DNA from: Clostridiaceae bacterium
GTDB lineage: Bacteria; Bacillota; Clostridia; Oscillospirales; Acutalibacteraceae
Direction: 5' to 3'
NCBI GenBank assembly: GCA_016295895.1
Contig: JAEDKI010000042.1
Span: 1-13,274 of the forward strand
DNA: 13,274 nucleotides
Positions 1-5,444 of the stretch are shown here, piece after piece (the stretch's first letter is position 1; each line of letters opens with the position of its first letter). A program made the position numbers and the translations under genes. Under the pieces are notes generated by a model. That model searched no databases, was not told where the DNA came from, and worked only from the letters and a program-made list of their open reading frames with translations.

Positions 1-55
1 TCGAGAGAATATGTGCGCTTGCGGGCTTGTTGATTAAAAGCTTTTCGGGAATCAA
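1..55 (-). CDS. Start of an unidentified leftward gene (5' end only)
   Basis: Only the first 18 codons are in the window, from a TTG start at 55, reading (M)IPEKLLINKPASAHILS without a stop to the edge. Support comes from upstream signals: an AGAGGGGGA ribosome site ends about seven bases before the TTG, and a perfect TTGACA-N17-TATAAT promoter lies behind it, giving a leader of about 30 bases. No ATG or GTG is available in this frame nearby. The fragment is too short to name a family. Its 'NKPAS' opening faintly recalls the N-terminus of some GH95-type glycosidases, which is only a guess. It follows the AraC regulator on the same strand with a 150-base gap, so it may be part of that regulator's regulon. 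Confidence 0.6.
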   Translation of the reverse strand, partial: MIPEKLLINKPASAHILS

Positions 56-93
56 ATCATTTCCCCCTCTCTATTATAAAAGAATTTATCTGC

Positions 94-122
94 ATTATAA
101 GTTGAAAAAGGGGAGATGTCAA
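94..122 (-). promoter_or_regulatory. Consensus sigma-A promoter for the leftward edge gene
   Basis: On the minus strand TTGACA (122-117) is followed by exactly 17 bases and TATAAT (99-94), a full match to both vegetative boxes. Transcription should start near 87, about 32 bases before the TTG at 55. A second TATAAT lies at 78-73 but has a poor -35 (CTTATA), so the first pair is preferred. A promoter this strong suggests high expression or control by a repressor, rather than strict need for an activator. Confidence 0.75.
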
Positions 123-133
123 CAGAAAAAACG

Positions 134-158
134 GTATTTTCCCGATTTCTGTATTTTC
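134..158. repeat. Tandem 8-base direct repeats upstream of the leftward promoter
   Basis: GTATTTTC occurs at 134-141 and again at 151-158, 17 bases apart start to start. The pair lies 12 bases beyond the -35 box of the leftward promoter. Tandem half-sites with such spacing are typical of AraC-family operators, and an AraC-family gene ends only 48 bases away. A one-mismatch copy, GCATTTTC, lies at 1165-1172 inside the araC promoter region. The operator role is inferred; the region is AT-rich, so chance is possible. Confidence 0.35.
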
Positions 159-205
159 GTTTATTTTGCCGAAAATGGGGAACTTTTTTTGGACAAAGTT
201 ACTAA

Positions 206-1120
206 TTATTTTTTTGGATTTTCAAGGCTTCCGTTCCTGAAAACGGCGGGTGTGACCCCTATGTATTCTTTGAAAATTCTGTTGAAGTGGCTCAGGCTGT
301 CGTAGCCGAGCCTGCCCGATATTTCAAGAGTTGAAAGAGAAGTGTTTTTCAGCAGAATGCAGGCGTAATCGCATTTGATATCCCGCAGATATGCCGCAAC
401 GCTCTTGCCCGTGTACTTTTTGAAATATTCAATCATCACGGGAGCGGAGAAACCGCCCATTTTGTAGACATCCGAAGCGGTGCAGGCTATATTTTCGGGT
501 GAATGGATTTTTTCGAGAAGCTCCGTGAACCATTCGGGATAATTCATTTCCGCAATAACTCCCGAACGGTAGACAACCGCCGCCGCATCTGCAATAATTG
601 CGCAGATTGCAGAAGCCTGACTTTCGCCGCCGAAGCGTGAAAGAACATTCAGCTCCCTTGCTCTTGAAACAAAATATTTCAGTTCTTCTCCCGAAAGCTT
701 TGCCGAAAGATATTCTCTGCCGACAAGCTCATCAAACGGTATTTTGAGAGCGTCACAAAGAGCCTTGAACCGCTCGCAAGTAACGCAGAAATTCAGGTGA
801 ATGCACCCGCCGTCTCCCGCCTTGCGAAACTGATGGCAATCCTCGGGTCTTATCAGGTATAAAGTGCCTTTTGAAAGCTTTGAGGTCTTTCCGTTGAGCT
901 TATGCACGGCGCTACCGTCGGTGATGATGAAAAATTCAAAGAAATTGTGGCGGTGCAGAGAGGTTTCTTCGGCGCTCCACCAATGAAAAGAAACCTCATT
1001 CTTTTTAAAGAACTCGTTGTTGCGAAAGTCAACCGTGCATTCGGATTTAACAGAAGGGCTGTTAAAAAAATCATTATATATTTCCGTGCCCGTCACCTCC
1101 CGTGAAATAACTGTTTTCAT
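206..1120 (-). CDS. AraC-family transcriptional regulator with N-terminal cupin sensor
   Basis: From ATG 1120 the product has 304 residues. Roughly residues 46-110 form a cupin sugar-sensing domain, with LHRHNFFEFF (H56, H58) and LIRPEDCHQF (H96), a pattern seen in ChbR-like regulators. Residues of about 215-298 form the double helix-turn-helix, ending in the family signature GYDSLSHFNRIFKEYIG followed by TPAVFR. It most likely binds a sugar and controls the divergent PHP-GPH-ChbG operon, the leftward edge gene, or both. The reading frame extends upstream to 1177, but that would start before its own -35 box. ATG 1120 fits a transcript start near 1139 but lacks a clear ribosome site. A strong GGGAGGTGA at 1101-1093 lies inside the gene with no suitable in-frame start after it. 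Family assignment is secure; the ligand is unknown. Confidence 0.93.
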   Translation of the reverse strand: MKTVISREVTGTEIYNDFFNSPSVKSECTVDFRNNEFFKKNEVSFHWWSAEETSLHRHNFFEFFIITDGSAVHKLNGKTSKLSKGTLYLIRPEDCHQFRKAGDGGCIHLNFCVTCERFKALCDALKIPFDELVGREYLSAKLSGEELKYFVSRARELNVLSRFGGESQASAICAIIADAAAVVYRSGVIAEMNYPEWFTELLEKIHSPENIACTASDVYKMGGFSAPVMIEYFKKYTGKSVAAYLRDIKCDYACILLKNTSLSTLEISGRLGYDSLSHFNRIFKEYIGVTPAVFRNGSLENPKK

Positions 1121-1145
1121 TTTATAGAATAGCATATAGTCGGTT

Positions 1146-1174
1146 ATTATGCAAGCATATTTGTGCATTTTCAA
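1146..1174 (-). promoter_or_regulatory. Promoter of the araC-type regulator
   Basis: The minus strand shows TTGAAA (1174-1169), a 17-base spacer and CATAAT (1151-1146), each box one mismatch from consensus. The predicted start is near 1139, about 19 bases before ATG 1120, which favours that start codon. The spacer carries a small inverted repeat, ATGCA (1149-1153) and TGCAT (1164-1168), a possible autoregulatory site. Confidence 0.55.
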
Positions 1175-1238
1175 CAAACGGTTAAAAAAATCACATCTAA
1201 TTATAAAAAAATCGCAAGAAAATAATCCGCCGTTGCTC

Positions 1239-1244
1239 TATAAT
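1239..1244 (+). promoter_or_regulatory. -10 box of the PHP-GPH-deacetylase operon promoter
   Basis: A perfect TATAAT at 1239-1244 lies 18 bases before the ATG of the first gene. At the normal distance upstream (1216-1221) there is only AAGAAA, a poor -35. A good -10 with a weak -35 is what an activator-dependent promoter looks like, and the divergent AraC-family gene is the natural candidate activator. The leader is short: the AGAGGTGAT ribosome site at 1251-1259 falls just after the predicted start. Confidence 0.45.
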
Positions 1245-1262
1245 GGATTCAGAGGTGATGCT

Positions 1263-2534
1263 ATGGGAATCATCAAAACCAAGCTGACGCATTTTGTGCC
1301 TAAAGAAAAGGAAGGTACATATTATACCGTTCCTTTCGATGTGCCGTGCGGAATACGGAAGCTGACGGTCAGCTATTCATATTTCAGAAAAACCAAAGGC
1401 ATTCTCGGCGACCTGCACCCGACAAACACTATTGATATCGGCCTTGTTGACGAAAAAGGCAGGTTTCTCGGCTGGTCGGGAAGCGCCCACAAAAGCATAT
1501 ATGTCGGCGAATTCGATTCTTCAAACGGTTATCTCTCCGAGCCGATTAACGAGGGGAAATGGGGAATCATAGTCGGCGCATATCATGTTATGCCCGAGGG
1601 CGTTGAGGTTACTTATGAATTTGAATTTGAAGAAAAGGGCGAGGAGCTTCTTTTCGGAGATCTGCACGTTCATTCCGACGCTTCGGACGGCGAATTTGAT
1701 ATGTTCACCCTCGGCAAAAAGGCAAAGGAAATCGGTCTTGACTTTTTAGCCGCCGCAAATCACAATAATTATTCCGAAAATCTGAATCTGCCGCATTTGG
1801 GGGGATTTACGTTTATCCCCGCAGTTGAGTGGACTCATTATAACGGTCACATGAATTTTTTCGGAGTAAAAGCACCTTTTGAAAATTCGTTTATCGCAAA
1901 TAATCTTGATGAAATGAGAAAACTCATTCAAAACGCAAGGGGGTTGGGTGCCGTCATCTCCGTCAATCATCCCAAATGCCGTTTCTGCCCCTACAAATGG
2001 CAGGATGACGGTAGTTTTGACATGATGGAAATATGGAACGGCCCGATGAGAAAGACAAACACCGACGGCATTGAATGGTGGACTCAGCTTCTTAAAGAGG
2101 GCAGGAGGATTCCCGCAGTCGGAGGAAGCGATTTTCACAGAAACAAGTCTTTTGTGTCTCTCGGCAATCCCGTTACAGCCGTCTGGAGCGAATCAAGAAA
2201 GGCGGAAGATATTCTAAACGGAATCCGTGAAGGCAGGTGCTTTGTGACCAAAAGCATTGACGGGCCGAGGCTCAGGCTCGGATACGGCGGAGCAAGAATG
2301 GGCGAAACCGCAAAGTATTCAAATGAAACCGAAATTGAGATTTCTGCGGAAAAGCTCGGCGGAGCAAAAATCATTCTTGTCACCCGTGACGGAGAACAAA
2401 CCGTTTTCAAGGGCGGCAAGGATGAATTCAGCGGAAAATTCAAGCTTCCGAAAACAAATTTCGCTTATATAAAAGCGGTCAAGGGCAGACGGCAGACCGT
2501 CAAAGCGGTCAGCAACCCGATTTATTTTGAATAA
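1263..2534 (+). CDS. PHP-domain metallohydrolase, CehA/McbA family
   Basis: This 423-residue protein starts at ATG 1263 behind AGAGGTGAT; the open frame reaches back to 1149 but would cross the regulator's promoter. Residues 1-128 form a beta-rich N-terminal domain. The PHP metal-site motifs follow: GDLHVHSDASDG (H135, H137, D142), AANHNN (H167), AVEWTHYNGH (E189, H196), VNHPKCRF (H236) and GGSDFHR (D290, H292). A C-terminal beta domain carries 'GPRLRLGYGGARMGE'. PHP enzymes use two or three metal ions to hydrolyse phosphoesters or other ester and amide-type bonds; CehA and McbA are carbamate/amide hydrolases. No signal peptide is seen, so it is probably cytoplasmic. As first gene of a sugar-uptake operon it may act on an imported phosphorylated or substituted sugar, which is inference. 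The next gene starts 20 bases on. Confidence 0.88.
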   Translation: MGIIKTKLTHFVPKEKEGTYYTVPFDVPCGIRKLTVSYSYFRKTKGILGDLHPTNTIDIGLVDEKGRFLGWSGSAHKSIYVGEFDSSNGYLSEPINEGKWGIIVGAYHVMPEGVEVTYEFEFEEKGEELLFGDLHVHSDASDGEFDMFTLGKKAKEIGLDFLAAANHNNYSENLNLPHLGGFTFIPAVEWTHYNGHMNFFGVKAPFENSFIANNLDEMRKLIQNARGLGAVISVNHPKCRFCPYKWQDDGSFDMMEIWNGPMRKTNTDGIEWWTQLLKEGRRIPAVGGSDFHRNKSFVSLGNPVTAVWSESRKAEDILNGIREGRCFVTKSIDGPRLRLGYGGARMGETAKYSNETEIEISAEKLGGAKIILVTRDGEQTVFKGGKDEFSGKFKLPKTNFAYIKAVKGRRQTVKAVSNPIYFE

Positions 2535-2554
2535 TATTACAGGAGGAATATAAA

Positions 2555-3892
2555 ATGAGCAACTCACCAACCACCCTGCAAAAGAGAACCTCGCCGTTCC
2601 GCTACGGTATCGGCATGTTCGGAACCTCAATCCCCATCAACATGTTCAAATCCTTTGCGGCGATTTTCTATGTTGATATGCTCGGGCTTGACATGAAGAA
2701 ATATTCTCTTGTGCTGTTTATCTACACCTTCGTTGACGCAATCGACAACCCCGTTTACGGCTTTCTTTCGGACAGAACGAGAACCAAATGGGGCAGAAGA
2801 AGACCTTGGCTTATTATCGGCACTCCGCTTCTGATTCTCGGCTTTCTTCTGTTCTTCAATGTTCCCGCATTTATCGGTGCCGAAAAGAGCAGGCTGTTCA
2901 TTTATATGCTTCTTATGTATATCATGACGGGCACTCTCGATTCGCTTATCAACGCAAACTACGGCGCTCTGTTCCCCGAAATATTCAAAACCGATGAACA
3001 GAGAGCAAAGACAAACGCAATCCGTCAGATCTGTCAGCTTCTTGCAATGGTAATCAGCATCGCTCTGACCCCGATGATTACCGACAAGCTCGGCTATTCC
3101 TTAACCTCAATCATCTACGGCGTTATCGCTCTTGCGGTTATTCTTTTCTGCGTTACGGGCTGTCACGAAAACATGGAATATGAAAAGCTCGAAAAGCCCA
3201 ACCTCATCAGAAGCATTATTGACCTTGTCAAGAACGGCAAATTCTGGCTGTTCGGCATCGTCGGAGCTTGCTACTCTGCGGCATTCGCCCTTATTTCTCA
3301 GGCAATACCTTTTTATGTTAAATATACACTCGGTCTTGACGGCGGAGCAACAACGCTCCTGCTCGGAGTTGTTTTTGCGGCGGCTGTCGTTGCTCTCGTT
3401 GTATGGTCGTTTGTCATCAAAAAGATCAGCGTTCTGACTGCGTGGAGAATCGGACTTGTCACCATGGCTGTCGGCTTTGTTCCTCTTTATTTCGCTTCAT
3501 CGATGAAAACCGCAATCCCCATCGTCTGCATCATGGGCGTCGGCGTTGCCGCATGCCTGCTCACAATGGACTGCATCGGCGCAAAAATCATGGATGACGA
3601 CTATGCACGCCACGGCATCAAGAGAGAGGGCACCATTTCAAGCCTTATCGGCGTTATGAACAGGCTCAACGGACTTTACACTTCGCTTGCATTCTATCTT
3701 GCATCCGAGTTCTTCGGCTTTGTTAACGGCGACAACCCCGGCGATAACCCTGCGGCGGCGGCAAAAACTCTGCTCTGCGTGTTCCCCGCCGTTGCCATGG
3801 TTCTTGCTTCCGTTTTCTCATTCTTCCTGCATTTCAGAAATGAGAAAAAAGCGGAAAATGCTGAAAAGGCCGAAGTGAGCGTAAATGAATAA
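2555..3892 (+). CDS. GPH-family sugar:cation symporter (MFS), first copy
   Basis: The start at ATG 2555 follows AGGAGGAAT. The 445-residue product is largely hydrophobic with about 12 membrane segments. It carries the glycoside-pentoside-hexuronide signature in loop 2-3: D61, DNP (64-66), LSDR (71-74) and WGRRRPW (79-85). The late motif 'MDDDYARHGIKREGT' (346-360) corresponds to the family's DYxxxxxGxRxEG element. Family members (MelB, XylP, GusB type) bring glycosides into the cell with Na+ or H+. The C-terminus is charged and Lys/Glu-rich. It lies between the PHP enzyme and the deacetylase, overlapping the latter by eight bases, which points to co-translation. The substrate cannot be read from the sequence; context suggests an N-acetylated or otherwise substituted oligosaccharide. 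Confidence 0.93.
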   Translation: MSNSPTTLQKRTSPFRYGIGMFGTSIPINMFKSFAAIFYVDMLGLDMKKYSLVLFIYTFVDAIDNPVYGFLSDRTRTKWGRRRPWLIIGTPLLILGFLLFFNVPAFIGAEKSRLFIYMLLMYIMTGTLDSLINANYGALFPEIFKTDEQRAKTNAIRQICQLLAMVISIALTPMITDKLGYSLTSIIYGVIALAVILFCVTGCHENMEYEKLEKPNLIRSIIDLVKNGKFWLFGIVGACYSAAFALISQAIPFYVKYTLGLDGGATTLLLGVVFAAAVVALVVWSFVIKKISVLTAWRIGLVTMAVGFVPLYFASSMKTAIPIVCIMGVGVAACLLTMDCIGAKIMDDDYARHGIKREGTISSLIGVMNRLNGLYTSLAFYLASEFFGFVNGDNPGDNPAAAAKTLLCVFPAVAMVLASVFSFFLHFRNEKKAENAEKAEVSVNE

Positions 3893-4733
3893 GTATCTTA
3901 TCGTCAGCGCAGACGATTACGGCTATAATCCCGAGCAGACAAAGGCGATAACCGAGCTTTACGAAAACAAGCTTATTACTGCTTCGTCGGTTCTGACCGT
4001 TGCGCCCGATGCTGAAAATGCGGCGAAAACAGCGGTTGAAAAGGGCTTTTCGGTCGGAGTGCATTGGACTATTAATTCCGATGGAGAAGAAAATCGCTGG
4101 CAGAGCCTGACGGGAGCAGAATCGCTCGGCGACAAAAAAGGGCTTTATCACGGTCAAAAGGATATCGCTCTCCATGCAAAGAGAAAAGATGTCCGTTCCG
4201 AAATCGAAAAGCAGATTCTTTTTCTCAAAGAACGGGGCTGTACGGTTGACCATGCCGATAATCATTGCGCCACGCTTTACGGCATAAACGGCAGAAGATT
4301 TTTTATTGACGCATATGAGCTTTGCAAAAAATATAATCTGCCTTACCGTTTCCCGAAAACGCCCGGATTCCTTGAAAGACAGCTCGGCAGAGCGATTCCG
4401 AAGCCGCTGATGCTTTATTTCAACCATATCGTGTCAGAGGGAACGAAAAGGGGAGTAAAGCTCCTTGATGACCTTGTTTCAAATCCGTGGTCAATGAGCC
4501 GTATCAAGGATTATGAAACTCTCAGGAAGTATTATATTGACGCCCTTGACGGAATCGGCGAGGGAGTCACGGAAATGTTTCTTCATCCCGCTTATCCCGC
4601 CGATGGTGGAGAGGAATGGAAAAAGAGAGTTTTTGAATTTGAGCTTTTGAAAAGCGGAGACCTGCTCTGCGAAGCCGAAAAGAGAAACATCAAGCTTGTT
4701 TCATGGTCGGTTTTTGACAATACGGAAGAATAA
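3885..4733 (+). CDS. ChbG/YdjC (HpnK)-family carbohydrate deacetylase
   Basis: The product has 282 residues, the usual family length. It opens with LIVSADDYGYNP (D10, D11), followed by GVHWTIN (H60) and DHADNHCAT (D125, H127), which together match the metal-binding Asp and two His of YdjC-fold deacetylases. GVTEMFLHPAYP near the end matches the family's conserved C-terminal HP motif. E. coli ChbG removes one acetyl group from chitobiose so that it can induce and be degraded; HpnK acts on acetylated hopanoid sugars. Here the sugar-operon context favours deacetylation of an imported N-acetyl sugar in the cytoplasm. Its ATG lies inside the end of the symporter gene (8-base overlap), so it is translationally coupled. 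It is the last gene before a terminator. Confidence 0.9.
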   Translation: MNKYLIVSADDYGYNPEQTKAITELYENKLITASSVLTVAPDAENAAKTAVEKGFSVGVHWTINSDGEENRWQSLTGAESLGDKKGLYHGQKDIALHAKRKDVRSEIEKQILFLKERGCTVDHADNHCATLYGINGRRFFIDAYELCKKYNLPYRFPKTPGFLERQLGRAIPKPLMLYFNHIVSEGTKRGVKLLDDLVSNPWSMSRIKDYETLRKYYIDALDGIGEGVTEMFLHPAYPADGGEEWKKRVFEFELLKSGDLLCEAEKRNIKLVSWSVFDNTEE

Positions 4734-4740
4734 AATCATT

Positions 4741-4780
4741 AAATCGGGGCTGTTCCGTTTGCGGCAGTTCCGATTTTTTT
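4741..4780 (+). terminator. Intrinsic terminator of operon 1
   Basis: AAATCGG (4741-4747) pairs with CCGATTT (4770-4776), with a smaller CTG/CAG pairing inside, and the T-run extends to 4780. It begins seven bases after the deacetylase stop codon and separates operon 1 from spoVAC. Confidence 0.7.
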
Positions 4781-4781
4781 C

Positions 4782-4811
4782 GCATAACTCCGCCCGACCG
4801 TGGCAAAATGT
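4782..4811 (+). promoter_or_regulatory. Candidate forespore (sigma-F/G type) promoter of spoVAC
   Basis: GCATA (4782-4786), a 15-base spacer and GGCAAAATGT (4802-4811) match the Bacillus sigma-F consensus GYWTA-N15-GGNRANANTW at all but one position. The predicted start near 4818 leaves a 23-base leader containing GGAGG (4829-4833). Sigma-F and sigma-G sites overlap in sequence, so which factor acts here is open. The consensus comes from B. subtilis and is applied by analogy. Confidence 0.55.
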
Positions 4812-4840
4812 TAGTATCATAATAAAACGGAGGAAAAAGT

Positions 4841-5281
4841 ATGAATGTGACCGGCGGAGAATACGGCAAAATGGCGAAAAAGGCTTCGCCGCCGACAAAC
4901 AAAATCAAAAACTGCTGTTTTGCCTTTGTAATCGGCGGGCTGGTTTGCGCTCTCGGCGAGGGCTTCGGAATGATTTACGAAAAAATAGGAATCGGCGCAG
5001 ACGATGTCAAGGCGCTTGTGCCGATAACGCTGATTGTGATTGCCGCCGTGCTGACGGCGCTCGGCGTATTCGACAAAATCGCCTACTATGCGGGAGCGGG
5101 AACGATAGTTCCGATAACGGGCTTTGCAAATTCCATTGTTTCCCCCGCCATGGAATTTCAGAGCGAGGGCAAAATTCTCGGCACGGGCGCTCAGATGTTC
5201 CGCATTGCAGGACCCGTTCTTGTCTACGGCTCTGCCGCGGCGGTTATTTACGGCGTCATTTACTATATTTTTATGAGATAA
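4841..5281 (+). CDS. spoVAC: Stage V sporulation protein AC (SpoVAC), stand-alone
   Basis: The 146-residue membrane protein starts at ATG 4841 behind ACGGAGG. After a charged N-terminus of about 24 residues come hydrophobic segments near 25-45, 58-78 and 122-144. The strongly conserved family block is present: AGAGTIVPITGFANSIVSP (84-102) and IAGPVLVYG (122-130). SpoVA proteins move dipicolinic acid across the spore inner membrane during spore formation and germination; SpoVAC of B. subtilis behaves as a mechanosensitive channel. Partners spoVAD and spoVAE normally follow at once but are absent; the next gene is an esterase with its own promoter. It is flanked by terminators and has a candidate forespore promoter, so it is a single-gene unit. 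It could be an extra copy beside a complete spoVA operon elsewhere. Confidence 0.93.
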   Translation: MNVTGGEYGKMAKKASPPTNKIKNCCFAFVIGGLVCALGEGFGMIYEKIGIGADDVKALVPITLIVIAAVLTALGVFDKIAYYAGAGTIVPITGFANSIVSPAMEFQSEGKILGTGAQMFRIAGPVLVYGSAAAVIYGVIYYIFMR

Positions 5282-5303
5282 ATTGCATCATTTTTGCATG
5301 GTT

Positions 5304-5343
5304 CACGGTTCCGTCGGTTGTCCGTCGGAGCCGTGGCTTTTTT
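5304..5343 (+). terminator. Intrinsic terminator of spoVAC
   Basis: CACGGTTCCG (5304-5313) pairs with CGGAGCCGTG (5326-5335), a ten-base stem with one G-T pair and a 12-base loop, followed after GC by six T (5338-5343). It isolates spoVAC from operon 2. Confidence 0.85.
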
Positions 5344-5356
5344 GCTTAAAATTGTT

Positions 5357-5406
5357 TTTGATACGGTGTATTATTTGATTAATTGACAGAATAAGGATAA
5401 TTTGAT
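5357..5406 (+). repeat. Three TTTGAT repeats around the operon 2 promoter
   Basis: TTTGAT occurs at 5357-5362, 5374-5379 and 5401-5406. The first two are 17 bases apart and lie upstream of the -35; the third runs into the -10 box. They are candidate sites for the response regulator encoded at the end of the same operon, or for another regulator. The region is AT-rich, so this is a weak call. Confidence 0.25.
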
Positions 5407-5411
5407 ATTAT
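5383..5411 (+). promoter_or_regulatory. Extended -10 sigma-A promoter of operon 2
   Basis: TTGACA (5383-5388) is followed by a 17-base spacer and TATTAT (5406-5411), with TG one base upstream of the -10 (5403-5404) forming an extended -10. The predicted start is near 5418, about 27 bases before the likely GTG start of the esterase. Upstream sequence is AT-rich, as in UP elements. The strength suggests that control, if any, is by repression. Confidence 0.75.
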
Positions 5412-5444
5412 TTATTTACAGAAACTTTGGAGTGTGGTGCGGCT

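Noticed and set aside
124..145. Possible terminator of the AraC-type gene (CGG/CCG followed by T-run on the minus strand)
   Set aside because: The stem is only three base pairs. Read-through into the leftward edge gene remains possible.
27..305. A 92-codon plus-strand open frame at the left edge
   Set aside because: It covers the leftward promoter region and the 3' end of the AraC-type gene, has no ribosome site and encodes nothing recognisable.
853..1074. A 73-codon minus-strand frame after the strong ribosome-like site at 1101-1093
   Set aside because: Its ATG is 18 bases from that site, too far, and it lies in another frame of the clear AraC-family coding sequence. No family likeness.
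4818..4824. CATAATA as a sigma-G -10 box for spoVAC
   Set aside because: No matching -35 lies at the right distance, and the start would fall in the ribosome site. The GCATA-N15-GGCAAAATGT pair is better placed.
4696..5349. A 217-codon plus-strand frame over spoVAC
   Set aside because: Its translation is Arg/Cys-rich and low-complexity, typical of an alternative frame; the SpoVAC frame at 4841 has clear family motifs and a ribosome site.
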